A stretch of 64,000 bases of DNA from Palsa-147 sp049279675 (GTDB lineage Bacteria > Acidobacteriota > Terriglobia > Acidiferrales > UBA7541). Below, piece after piece: positions 1 through 8,217 of the stretch; position 1 is the first letter of the stretch; every line of letters begins with the position of its first letter. The stretch lies in the NCBI GenBank assembly GCA_049279675.1, contig JBAPOP010000154.1:6123-70122 (forward strand), in the 5' to 3' direction. Under the pieces are notes generated by a model. It had not been told where the DNA came from. It searched no databases and was given only the letters and a program-made list of their open reading frames with translations. Position numbers and translations under genes: made by a program.

Positions 1-222
1 AGCGACGGAGTTCCAGCCACTGATTATCTTTGGGAATTTGGCGACGGAATCACTGCTCGAGGCAGCAGCGTCGCGCATGCCTACACGCGCGAAGGCAGCT
101 ATGATGTGCATTTGCGTGTGGATGGCGTAGACGGGATTTCCGCGGAGAAGAGCGTTTCTCTTACCGTGCGCGGTGCGTCACAAACTTCGCCTCCGAGTCG
201 CTACGTTCAATCGAACGATTGA
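1..222 (+). CDS. PKD-domain protein, C-terminal fragment
   Basis: Frame 1 is open from the window edge to a TGA at 220-222, giving the last 73 residues of a longer protein. Visible motifs are YLWEFGDG, a variant of the W-x-F-G-D-G core of PKD (polycystic kidney disease) beta-sandwich domains, followed about 17 residues later by HAYTREGSYDVHLRV, matching the H-x-Y-x-x-x-G-x-Y-x-V-x-L-x-V second half of the domain. PKD domains are usually carbohydrate- or protein-binding modules of secreted enzymes, so an extracellular hydrolase is likely upstream, but its catalytic part lies outside the window. The stop codon lies inside an 18-bp inverted repeat (206-223). Confidence 0.75.
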   Translation, partial: SDGVPATDYLWEFGDGITARGSSVAHAYTREGSYDVHLRVDGVDGISAEKSVSLTVRGASQTSPPSRYVQSND

Positions 223-223
223 A
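206..223. promoter_or_regulatory. 18-bp inverted repeat, possible operator
   Basis: TTCAATCG-AA-CGATTGAA is a perfect 8+8 inverted repeat with a two-base centre. It overlaps the stop codon of the PKD gene and lies 45 bases before the chosen aldolase start. The two-base centre is too small for an RNA hairpin loop, so a protein-binding site is more likely than a terminator. It does not match the LacI-type site found elsewhere in the window. Confidence 0.3.
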
Positions 224-268
224 TATTTGGACTACGCTCGACTTTACCAGCCAACTGAAGGGATATCA

Positions 269-1084
269 GTGAGCGACTGCGGGAAGAAAGTTCGACTGAA
301 TCGAATCGTTCGGCCGGGCCGCAAATCTTTGGTCGTCGCTTTCGATCACGCATTGGTTCTTGGACCGATTCCAGGCACTGAAAATCCTGCCGAACAAGTC
401 AGACATTTCACGGACGCAGGCGTCGATGCTGTGTTGCTGAGTCTCGGTTTGATTCGAGGCTGTCTCGATTCACTCCTTGGATCGTCCATGCCCGGAATCA
501 TTGCGCGAATTGATTGGACGACCCTGTGGGGCATGCCCGGCGGAGACGCATCCGGCGATCTTCGCAGTTGCTTGCTCGCGCGGCCCGAAGATGCGATGCA
601 CCACGGTGCGGATGCAGTCATCACATATCTCGCCGTCGGCACCGGCGACGCGGAATTTGAAACGAAAGAAGTGGCGCGCAATGCGGAAGTAGCGCGAGAG
701 TGTGAGCGGATCGGCATGCCCTTGATCATCGAAACACTGGCACGGGGCAAGAACGCTAAGAATCCATCCGATCCAAAGTGGCTCAAGCTTCATACCAGAA
801 TGGCCGCGGAGCTTGGCGCGGATCTCGTAAAGACGGATTATGCGGGCGATCCAGAATCCATGCGCAGCGTCGTAGAAAATTGCCCGATCCCGATACTCGT
901 CCTTGGTGGTAGCCGGTACTCGTCCGACGCGGAAGCGCTCGCGCTGATCCACGGCGTGGCCGCCGCCGGAGCCGCGGGAGTATTCTTCGGCCGAAACGTA
1001 TTTCAGGCGGACGACATGCTCGCGCTGTTGCGAAACGCACGCGCAGCTTTGAATGAACCGGAGAAATCTCCTGCCGGGCGATGA
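269..1084 (+). CDS. Class I aldolase, DeoC/LacD (DhnA) family
   Basis: The protein is a TIM-barrel class I aldolase of the fructose-bisphosphate aldolase DhnA / tagatose-bisphosphate aldolase LacD group. From the GTG at 269 (271 residues) it shows FDHA near residue 25 and a Schiff-base lysine in DLVKTDY (Lys188). The C-terminal phosphate-binding strands are LVLGGSR and GAAGVFFGRNVF. The frame stays open upstream to an ATG at 173, but that start would overlap the PKD gene by 50 bases. GAAGGGA at 257-263 is well spaced for the GTG, so I prefer it. The next two genes are an FGGY kinase and an isomerase-like protein, so this enzyme probably cleaves the phosphorylated ketose they produce into dihydroxyacetone phosphate and an aldehyde. 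The substrate cannot be read from sequence. Confidence 0.82.
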   Translation: MSDCGKKVRLNRIVRPGRKSLVVAFDHALVLGPIPGTENPAEQVRHFTDAGVDAVLLSLGLIRGCLDSLLGSSMPGIIARIDWTTLWGMPGGDASGDLRSCLLARPEDAMHHGADAVITYLAVGTGDAEFETKEVARNAEVARECERIGMPLIIETLARGKNAKNPSDPKWLKLHTRMAAELGADLVKTDYAGDPESMRSVVENCPIPILVLGGSRYSSDAEALALIHGVAAAGAAGVFFGRNVFQADDMLALLRNARAALNEPEKSPAGR

Positions 1085-1150
1085 GAAACGCCGCGGATGT
1101 TCGCTAGTTGCGCGAATATGTCTCTTTGAACGCCTTCGCATGTACCTTGA

Positions 1151-2695
1151 ATGAGCCTTCTCGCCATAGACATCGGATCAAGCCAATGCAAGGCTGTCGT
1201 CTTTACCGCGGCGGGAGCGGTGATTGCGCGAAGCGTGTGCGGTTATTCGCCCGACTTCCCGCAGCCAATGTTCGCGGAAATGGATCCCGCCATTTTCTGG
1301 AGTGCCGTATGTAAGACGTCTCGCGATGCAACGCGCGATCTCGCTCACGATCCAGTGCAGGCTCTCTGCCTCAGCTCGCACGGCGAGACATTCATTCCCG
1401 TGAATTCTCGCGGCGAAGGAATTCATCCGGCGATTCTGAATATCGATAACCGCGCCACCGGCGAAGCGAAATGGTGCGAGAACGAGATGGGCGCGCGCCG
1501 TATTTTTGAAATCACCGGTTTGGTTGCTCACCCGATGTACCCGATACCCAAGATTCTTTGGCTGCGCCAGCACCGGCCTGAGATCTATTCCAAGGCGGCG
1601 CGTTTCTTGAGCGTAACGGATTTCATCCACGCGAGACTTGGGCTACCACCGTTCGTCGGATATTCTCTGGCTTCGCGATTCCTCGCCTTTGACGTGATCA
1701 AGAATTGCTGGTCGGACGAAATGTTAGCTGTGACCGGATTGACCGCCGATAAACTTCCAATTCCGGTTCCGGCCGGAACGATAGCGGGCAGATTGAATGC
1801 AGAAGCCGCGAGCGCGCTGGGAGTAATTGCCGGCACGCCAGTCGTAGTGGGAGGACACGATCAAGCCTGCGGGGCATTGGGTGTCGGCGTGATCGATTCC
1901 AGCCGTCTTTCCGATTCGATGGGGACGTACGAATGTCTTGTTGCAGCGTCCGATAAGCCGAACCTGGGCGAAGCATCGTTCGCGGCGCAATTAAACTTTT
2001 ACTCTCACGTTGTACCCGGGAAATTTCTTACGCTGGCCTATTTCCCGTCGGGGATCATGGTTCAGTGGTTTCGCGATTTGATTTTTGGCCGTGACTCGAC
2101 GTCGGAGGTCTCGAAGATTGAAGCAAGCGGCACCGATCGATATTCGCAACTCGAAGCAGAATGCACTGGCGCGCCGACAGGGCTTTGCATTACGCCGCAC
2201 TTGATCGGAACCTGCAATCCCGATTTTGATCCTCGCGCCCGCGCGACGATTTTTGGCTTGTCATCCGATACCACCCGAAGCCAAATCTATCAAGGGATTC
2301 TCGAAGGAATTGCCTGCGAACTCGCGCAGATCACCGAAATTTTGGCGGGCGCCAACGAGAAATTCAAAGATCTGTATGTGACCGGCGGTGGGACTCGTTC
2401 GCCGCTCGGACTGAAGCTGCGAGCTGCAATCACGGGATGCCGATTCCATGTGATGAAATGCGATGAGGCGGTCTGTCAGGGCGCCGCGATCTTGGCGGGA
2501 ATCGCCGCGGGCCTTTACTCGCAAATCGAAGACGCCGTTGATCGAGTGGTCCGCGAAAAAGAAGTCATCGAGCCTGACGCGCATCTCGCGGTTTTGTACG
2601 AGGGGCAAGTGAAGCAATATAGGCGCTTGTGCGCGGCATTGAAGGCGTTTCGTGACGCAAATTCTCGCATGCAATCCGAGGAGACGAAACAGTGA
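1151..2695 (+). CDS. FGGY-family carbohydrate kinase
   Basis: This 514-residue cytoplasmic sugar kinase has the two actin-like ATPase domains of the FGGY family (xylulokinase, fuculokinase, glycerol kinase). The N-terminal phosphate-1 motif is AIDIGSSQCKAVVF, the second-domain catalytic Asp lies in VVGGHDQACGALG, and the adenosine-binding loop is LYVTGGGTRSPL. Length is typical. It follows the aldolase by 66 bases on the same strand, and its TGA overlaps the GTG start of the next gene, so the three are probably one operon. It is expected to phosphorylate the ketose made by the downstream isomerase. Xylulokinase and fuculokinase cannot be told apart by eye. Confidence 0.85.
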   Translation: MSLLAIDIGSSQCKAVVFTAAGAVIARSVCGYSPDFPQPMFAEMDPAIFWSAVCKTSRDATRDLAHDPVQALCLSSHGETFIPVNSRGEGIHPAILNIDNRATGEAKWCENEMGARRIFEITGLVAHPMYPIPKILWLRQHRPEIYSKAARFLSVTDFIHARLGLPPFVGYSLASRFLAFDVIKNCWSDEMLAVTGLTADKLPIPVPAGTIAGRLNAEAASALGVIAGTPVVVGGHDQACGALGVGVIDSSRLSDSMGTYECLVAASDKPNLGEASFAAQLNFYSHVVPGKFLTLAYFPSGIMVQWFRDLIFGRDSTSEVSKIEASGTDRYSQLEAECTGAPTGLCITPHLIGTCNPDFDPRARATIFGLSSDTTRSQIYQGILEGIACELAQITEILAGANEKFKDLYVTGGGTRSPLGLKLRAAITGCRFHVMKCDEAVCQGAAILAGIAAGLYSQIEDAVDRVVREKEVIEPDAHLAVLYEGQVKQYRRLCAALKAFRDANSRMQSEETKQ

Positions 2696-4074
2696 TTCAG
2701 CCAGGTGTGGGATTTGTCGTGTATGGCGTCCACAAAGACGGCTTGAAAGACCCGACGGGTACGCCGTTCATCGACGACGCAATCATTCGACGTTCCAAGA
2801 GTGCGTTATCCGCGGCCGGATTAAAAATCGTCGAGCGCGATGTGGTCGTATCGAGCAAGGAGGAAGCCAGAGCCGCGCTGAAAGCCATGAAGTCTAACGA
2901 TGAGGTCGACGCCGTGATCCTGTTCTCGGGGACCTGGGTTTGGGCAGCGCATCTTGTTGGCGCCATCCGAGACTTTGCCGCGTCGGGCAAGGCCGTGTTG
3001 CTGTGGGCTCACGACGGCTCGCAGGGTTGGCGGCCGGTGGGCGGCCTGGTGATGCACGGAGGATTACTCGAGATTGGCGTGGCGCATAAATTCGTGTACG
3101 GCGGCGCCGACGATCACGAGGCGATCGAAAACATCGCGAGCTATGTACGCGCCGCGCATCTGAAAAATCTTCTCAATATGTCCACTGTCGGAGTGTTTGG
3201 CGGCCGCGGCATGGGCCAGACTTGCGGAGCGGCCGACCCATCGCAATGGATGCGGATGTTCGGCGTGGACATTGATTCGCGGGATACAACTCAGCTGATT
3301 CAAGCAGCCGAGCGTGTCTCACCCCTGAAAATCTTGGAACTCGAGCCTCGTTTAAACAAACTGTTCGGCGCCGCGCCAGAAAAAAACATCGTCAACGAAA
3401 GATCGATTCGGCTTTATCTTGCTCTCAAACAAATCGTCGGAACGGAGAAATTCGATTTCTACACGATCCAATCATTTCCAGGGCTGGGCGACGATTATGC
3501 GGCAACGTGTTTTGCGCAGAGCATGATGCTTGAAGACGGCTACGGCACTTCGACTCTCGGTGATCTAAATACCGCGCTGACGGTGTTCCTCCTCACCAAA
3601 CTAAGCAAAGAGCCTGTCTATTACGGCGATCTTCAGCACGTCGACAAGCGTACGAAGGAAATCAAGATTATAGGCGATGGCGCATGTCCTCCGTCGCTCG
3701 CGGGAAAGCTAAGTCCTGCAGGATTTGCAACGCACGGAATCCCAACGGAAGGGAAGGCCGGCGGCGTTTCCGTCAAGCTGATTTGCAAAGTTGGCGAGGG
3801 CGTTCTGGCGCGGCTGGGGCGTCTGAACGGAACATTCAATATGGTCGTCGCGCGCTGCAGTATTTTTGAGCCGCCAGCCGATCAAATCGATCGCCGCCTG
3901 AACGAGTGCGGAATTCCTTTCTGGCCGCACGGATTCGTCACCGCTCACTGCGATATGGACGCGCTAATTCAAAATTGGAACAACGAATATGCCTGCCTCG
4001 GCTACGGAGCTGATCTCTATCCCGCATTGCGCGATTTCTGTGAACTCACCGGCATCAAACCAATCCTGCTCTGA
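2692..4074 (+). CDS. L-fucose/L-arabinose isomerase-family protein
   Basis: This 460-residue protein resembles the fucose/arabinose isomerase fold, in which Mn-dependent aldose-ketose isomerases have an N-terminal Rossmann-like half and a C-terminal barrel. The N-terminal half contains VILFSGTWVWAAHLVGAI and GKAVLLWAHDGSQGW. The middle has GVFGGRGMGQTCGAADPSQW and the acidic ELEP stretch. Metal ligands cannot be assigned with confidence. The GTG start overlaps the kinase stop (GTGA) and is preceded by GAGGAGAC, indicating translational coupling. Context suggests it supplies the ketose for the FGGY kinase. A distinct activity within the superfamily is possible because similarity to characterised FucI or AraA is only general. 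Confidence 0.7.
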   Translation: MIQPGVGFVVYGVHKDGLKDPTGTPFIDDAIIRRSKSALSAAGLKIVERDVVVSSKEEARAALKAMKSNDEVDAVILFSGTWVWAAHLVGAIRDFAASGKAVLLWAHDGSQGWRPVGGLVMHGGLLEIGVAHKFVYGGADDHEAIENIASYVRAAHLKNLLNMSTVGVFGGRGMGQTCGAADPSQWMRMFGVDIDSRDTTQLIQAAERVSPLKILELEPRLNKLFGAAPEKNIVNERSIRLYLALKQIVGTEKFDFYTIQSFPGLGDDYAATCFAQSMMLEDGYGTSTLGDLNTALTVFLLTKLSKEPVYYGDLQHVDKRTKEIKIIGDGACPPSLAGKLSPAGFATHGIPTEGKAGGVSVKLICKVGEGVLARLGRLNGTFNMVVARCSIFEPPADQIDRRLNECGIPFWPHGFVTAHCDMDALIQNWNNEYACLGYGADLYPALRDFCELTGIKPILL

Positions 4075-4088
4075 CGAGCGGCAATGAA

Positions 4089-5324
4089 TCAAGGATTTTG
4101 CCTCGTCGAGTAAACCTTGATCCAGTGGTTCCGTATTCGCGCCTTGATCTGTTTTCCCTTTAATTCGGCGACGATCACGTTGGAATCCTGCACGGGCATG
4201 TGGCAATCAATGCAGTTCTCACGAATCTTTGCTCCGAGTTTCACGAATTCACCGCAGTCGCTGTCCTTATGGCATTGCAAGCATTTCACTGAATAGGAGG
4301 CCGCAGTACGTTCGGGCTCGTGCACTTCATGGCACGTCGTACAGGTCATCTGCGAGTTTTGATAGCAGCGGCTTCTTTGCGTTAGCGCCACCTGATTGCC
4401 GTGCACGTCAACGCGGGCATCAGCGTCGGGACGCGGCAGCTTAATGTAATTTTCGAGTTGTTCACCCGGCACATACGAAAACGCTGGCGCCAGCGGCTGC
4501 CCGATTCCGCCATGACATTGCGCGCACACCTCAATCCGCCGATCGCGCGGCAGACCCGCCGGATTCACAATGGAATGTGTGCCAGAAGAAACCGTAGCAC
4601 GCTTCAATCGCTCGCTCTCCACATGCTTGCGGCCTGGCCCGTGGCATCTCTCACACGAAATACCCAGGACAGAATTCGTTTTTTTATAGTAGTTTTCGGC
4701 TTGCTGTGATGCGATTGACTCAAAATACGTAGCGTGACATTCCAGGCACGTAGGAACGATCGGCCTGTCGAAGTTCGCAACTCCTTCGGCGTACCCGGGG
4801 CTAGCGAACCATCCGTTCAACTCGGTCCAGTAAGACACTGGCAATTGGAAAAGCTGATTTCCTCTCCAATACAAATACGTCTGGCCCTTCTCTCCAGACC
4901 CGGTGACGATATCGATTCGCTCCGTTCGCGTCTTCTCGTCTGGCGGTTGCCAAAATACCGCCGTTTCGTAAAACCCATTCTCTTTCGCGTTCATGCGGAA
5001 ATGTAGATCCGGGTCGCTGGTTTTCAGAATATTTGCGCCGTCCGAGAATTTGCCCAGGATGGATTCTTTAGTGGGCAGTTGCGATGTGAGGTGATGACCT
5101 GTGCGCGCGTACGTGACACTGATCTCTTGGTGGCACTCCTGGCAAGCCGCGTCTCCCAAAAAGTCCGCGCGACTAGAAGGCGCTGTTTCGTCGACGCTCG
5201 TGCCTGCGCCGCCGGAATGGGAAGGAACGGTCTGCGGTGGTGCCGCCCCCGCCCAGATCGCATAGCTGAGACTGGACATGCAGGCCAGCGTCATCGCTAT
5301 GCTGATGAATTTCCGGGTCGCCAT
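4089..5324 (-). CDS. Secreted seven-heme cytochrome c
   Basis: The 411-residue precursor begins with a signal sequence (basic MATRKF, then a hydrophobic stretch ending near AGAAP). It has seven CXXCH heme-binding motifs, starting near residues 61, 193, 224, 267, 328, 348 and 371. Spacing and the ERCHGPG, AQCHGG and TTCHEVHEP contexts resemble cytochrome c554/c3-like multiheme proteins. It should be exported and matured in the periplasm. The ATG at 5324 is chosen because GGGAGA lies six bases upstream and the hydrophobic signal follows directly; the frame is open further upstream. No oxidoreductase partner is adjacent, so its electron donor and acceptor are unknown. It converges with the isomerase gene. 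Confidence 0.85.
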   Translation of the reverse strand: MATRKFISIAMTLACMSSLSYAIWAGAAPPQTVPSHSGGAGTSVDETAPSSRADFLGDAACQECHQEISVTYARTGHHLTSQLPTKESILGKFSDGANILKTSDPDLHFRMNAKENGFYETAVFWQPPDEKTRTERIDIVTGSGEKGQTYLYWRGNQLFQLPVSYWTELNGWFASPGYAEGVANFDRPIVPTCLECHATYFESIASQQAENYYKKTNSVLGISCERCHGPGRKHVESERLKRATVSSGTHSIVNPAGLPRDRRIEVCAQCHGGIGQPLAPAFSYVPGEQLENYIKLPRPDADARVDVHGNQVALTQRSRCYQNSQMTCTTCHEVHEPERTAASYSVKCLQCHKDSDCGEFVKLGAKIRENCIDCHMPVQDSNVIVAELKGKQIKARIRNHWIKVYSTRQNP

Positions 5325-5561
5325 CAACATTCTCCCGCCACATACGTTAGCTGATATCGCATTTGCTCTCAATCCGAAGACAGATGAGCAGTCCAAAAGT
5401 GCCGAAATCGACGAGCACTTGAATAAGAGAAAGAGTGACTGCCTTGACCGCCGAGAAAATGCAGCTTATACCAGATTGCACACATGGCACTGCGTCAGCG
5501 AAAGTGGGAATTCGTCGATGAAAATCTGTCATCTGTCCGAAATACACGGAGATCAGGGAAA

Positions 5562-7001
5562 ATGAAGGCATCCATACTCTTTAAATTGGCAATCGCAGCC
5601 ATAATTTTCGTGAGTCTCGTTCAACAGGCGCCGGCTCAAAGCAAAGACAATCCGACAGCGCAGCTTTTGACCGAACTCATTCGTGTCGATACCAGCAATC
5701 CTCCAGGGAACGAGGAAAAACTCGCGGATTTATTGGCGGCAAAGTTTCGCCCACTCGGCGTCGAAGTCGAAATCATTCAAACGCCGGAGCCGGGTAAAGC
5801 GCATTTCATTGCCCGTCTCAAAGGGGATGGCTCTAAGAAGCCGGTATTAATCGCGGCACATGCGGATGTGGTGGGAGTGGAGCGGGACAAGTGGTCTGTC
5901 GATCCGTTCGCGGGCGAAGTAAAAGATGGCTACGTCTATGGTCGCGGTGCCATCGATGTGAAAGGCGGGCTCGCCGTTTTTGCCGAAGCGCTGATGAGAT
6001 TGGCGAAGAATCATGTCCCGCTGCACCGCGATGTGATTCTGCTTTCCGAAGCCGACGAAGAGGGAGGCAAATACAGCACGACCTGGCTCGCCGAAACCCA
6101 TTGGAACTTGATGGACTGCGAATTCGCGTTGAATGAAGGCGGATGGATCATGAAGGATGCAAAAGGCGGAGTGCAATACGTGAGCATATCCACCGCCGAT
6201 AAATTGTCCATTCCTCTCATCGTCACAGCCAAAGGGACGTCGACGCATTCCTCCATGCCACGGCCCGATAGCGCGATTTTCACTTTGTCCAAGGCCATGG
6301 CAAGACTTGCGGGCTTCGAGACGCCCGTGGAATTGATTCCCAGCACGCGAGAATTTTTCGAAACTCTCGCAAAAACGAGCGAGCCTCCTCTCTCCACGTA
6401 CCTCCAGAATCTTCTAAACAGCAAAGACCCGAAGGTAGTTCAAGAGGCGGATCGAGAAATCAGTAAAAACGCATTACTTCACGCGCTCATGCGTAATACT
6501 CTCGCGCCCGTATTCCTCAAAGCTGGATTTCGCGGGAACGTGATTCCCGGATCGGCGGAGGCGACCATAAATCTGCGAATTATTCCCGGAACTGATTTGC
6601 AAAAACTCATTGCGGAGATCCGAAATGCTATCGGAGACCCGCGCGTCGACGCATCTCTGCCCTCGACGGACACCCCTGAAGGAGTGCGAGTGGCGGAATT
6701 TCTGAAGAAAGCTGAGACCTTGCACGCATCAAGCAAAGACACGGATCTTTACCGGGCGTTGGAAGCCAGCGCCCTCGCGGTTTGGCCGGAAACGACTGTG
6801 ACTCCATATCTCTTCCAAGCGGGTACCGACGCGATCGCGTGGCGGAGTAGAGGAGTCCCGGTGTACGGGATTTATCCGTACCCGATCACCGCGGAAGATT
6901 TAACGCGCATGCACGGTAACGATGAGCGCGTGCCGGTCGAGTCGCTCGAACAGGGCACGGAAATGATCTATAAGACGCTCGTTCGGGTCGCGTCGGAATA
7001 G
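5562..7001 (+). CDS. Secreted M20-family metallopeptidase
   Basis: The 479-residue protein has a signal peptide (MKASILFKLAIAAIIFVSLV, cleavage after APA near residue 25), then an M20/ArgE/DapE-like dinuclear zinc peptidase. Visible ligands and catalytic residues are His100-Ala-Asp102 in AAHADVVG, Asp132 in GRGAIDVKGG, and the Glu pair in SEADEEGG near residues 166-167. The lid/dimerisation insertion follows at about 215-365, and the final metal-ligand region lies in HGNDERVP. The family removes C-terminal or N-acyl groups from peptides and amino-acid derivatives; here it would work in the periplasm. The ATG at 5562 follows CAGGGAAA and gives a clean signal peptide. Confidence 0.85.
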   Translation: MKASILFKLAIAAIIFVSLVQQAPAQSKDNPTAQLLTELIRVDTSNPPGNEEKLADLLAAKFRPLGVEVEIIQTPEPGKAHFIARLKGDGSKKPVLIAAHADVVGVERDKWSVDPFAGEVKDGYVYGRGAIDVKGGLAVFAEALMRLAKNHVPLHRDVILLSEADEEGGKYSTTWLAETHWNLMDCEFALNEGGWIMKDAKGGVQYVSISTADKLSIPLIVTAKGTSTHSSMPRPDSAIFTLSKAMARLAGFETPVELIPSTREFFETLAKTSEPPLSTYLQNLLNSKDPKVVQEADREISKNALLHALMRNTLAPVFLKAGFRGNVIPGSAEATINLRIIPGTDLQKLIAEIRNAIGDPRVDASLPSTDTPEGVRVAEFLKKAETLHASSKDTDLYRALEASALAVWPETTVTPYLFQAGTDAIAWRSRGVPVYGIYPYPITAEDLTRMHGNDERVPVESLEQGTEMIYKTLVRVASE

Positions 7002-7119
7002 AATCCGTGCGGACATCTCCTCGACGCCCGCCCGGCCGCAGCTGTGACTAAAAATGTCGGGCAGAATCTTTTGAAACGCAGCTCGGCGAATATCGTTTAC
7101 ATCCCCAAAAACACTGACG

Positions 7120-7133
7120 CCGAAACGATTCGG
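7120..7133. promoter_or_regulatory. LacI-family operator, site A
   Basis: CCGAAACGATTCGG is a 14-bp near-palindrome with a central CG, the form expected for LacI/GalR regulators. The 16-bp string with its flanking G and T (7119-7134) recurs exactly at 16451-16466. It lies 54 bases upstream of the PfkB kinase start and is followed by TATTTTTG, as at site C. A -10-like TATGAT occurs at 7174-7179. Confidence 0.75.
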
Positions 7134-7173
7134 TATTTTTGCCGTCCGGCTTTCTCCGCTCCGCCAACTTTGC

Positions 7174-7179
7174 TATGAT
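7174..7179 (+). promoter_or_regulatory. -10 element of PfkB kinase, possibly leaderless
   Basis: TATGAT matches the -10 consensus at five of six positions and ends seven bases before the ATG at 7187, so transcription would start at or next to the start codon. No good -35 hexamer is visible at 17 bp, and no Shine-Dalgarno sequence precedes the ATG. Both observations are consistent with a leaderless mRNA. Confidence 0.4.
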
Positions 7180-7186
7180 TTGCACC

Positions 7187-8137
7187 ATGGAGACTCCCGC
7201 CTCTGCCCGAAAAAATCGAGGCTTGGTGGTCTTTGGCGAATTCTTTCGTGATCTCGTGTTCTTCGATCTTCCAAGACTTCCGCGGATGGGCGAAGAGGTT
7301 AAGACGGCAAGCCTCGCGCGATTCCCAGGCGGCGGTCTTGCGACGACTGCGTTAGTGGCGTCCAGCTTAGGCACGCCGACCAAAGCCATCACGCGAGTTG
7401 GATGGGACGCTCTCGCGAGCCCCGAATGGCAAACGCTAGTGAAGAGCGGCATCTCCACCAAAGGATGTGAATTCGATCCGCACTTGCCGACGGCGATGAC
7501 GGTCTCCGCCGCGTTCGACGGCGATCGCATGATGATTACTCACGACGCGGTCAACGCAAAACTGGAAAAACTTTTCGAGCGACGTGGAGTGCAAAAACAA
7601 CTTCGAACGGCAGGTCATTTACACATGGCGTGCGCAATGTGTCCTCCGAAAACGTGGACGCCATCAATCCGGAGGCTGCGGAGGCGGGGGGTGACGATTT
7701 CAGCGGATTTGGGATGGAATCCCGTAGTATTGGAATCCCCGCAATTACCGTCTTTGTTAAAGGAATTCGAGTTTACATTTCCGAATGAACTGGAAGCGCG
7801 GGCGATGACTGGCGAAAAAACTGTAGAGCGCGCTGCCAGGAAATTGGCTCAATGGGTGAGAGTTCCGGTCGTAAAGCTTGGACCAGATGGTTCGCTTGCC
7901 ATCCGTAACGGCAAGATATTGCGAGAGATATCTATTCCGGTGCGTGCCGTGGATGCAACAGGGGCAGGCGACGCGTTTAATGGCGGATTTCTTCACGGCT
8001 TTCTCGCTGGCTGGACGCTCGAGGAGTGCATGCGAGCTGGGAATATTTGCGGCGCGCTGGCGACAACGGGTGCTGGTGGATCCTGCGCGCTACCGACGCG
8101 AAATATCCTCCGTAAGTTGATGGGCAAGTACTACTGA
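7187..8137 (+). CDS. PfkB/ribokinase-family sugar kinase
   Basis: The 316-residue kinase has the PfkB signatures: an N-terminal FPGGGLATTALVASSLG near residue 46 and the C-terminal VDATGAGDAFNGGFLHGFL near 255-273, with catalytic Asp262. It phosphorylates a sugar or sugar acid hydroxyl with ATP in the cytoplasm. Neighbouring iol-like genes make a 5-dehydro-2-deoxygluconokinase (IolC) role possible, but the sequence does not decide between sugars. The frame opens at 7139, but that would start inside the promoter region; the ATG at 7187 fits domain start and family length. Operator site A upstream places it under the LacI-type regulator encoded at 23.4-24.5 kb. Confidence 0.83.
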   Translation: METPASARKNRGLVVFGEFFRDLVFFDLPRLPRMGEEVKTASLARFPGGGLATTALVASSLGTPTKAITRVGWDALASPEWQTLVKSGISTKGCEFDPHLPTAMTVSAAFDGDRMMITHDAVNAKLEKLFERRGVQKQLRTAGHLHMACAMCPPKTWTPSIRRLRRRGVTISADLGWNPVVLESPQLPSLLKEFEFTFPNELEARAMTGEKTVERAARKLAQWVRVPVVKLGPDGSLAIRNGKILREISIPVRAVDATGAGDAFNGGFLHGFLAGWTLEECMRAGNICGALATTGAGGSCALPTRNILRKLMGKYY

Positions 8138-8217
8138 CTGAAGCCAGACAGACGCCAAATTTTGAGCTACATCGGAAGCACTCGGCGAGAATTTCTTCTG
8201 GAGGATTTGAAGCCGTC

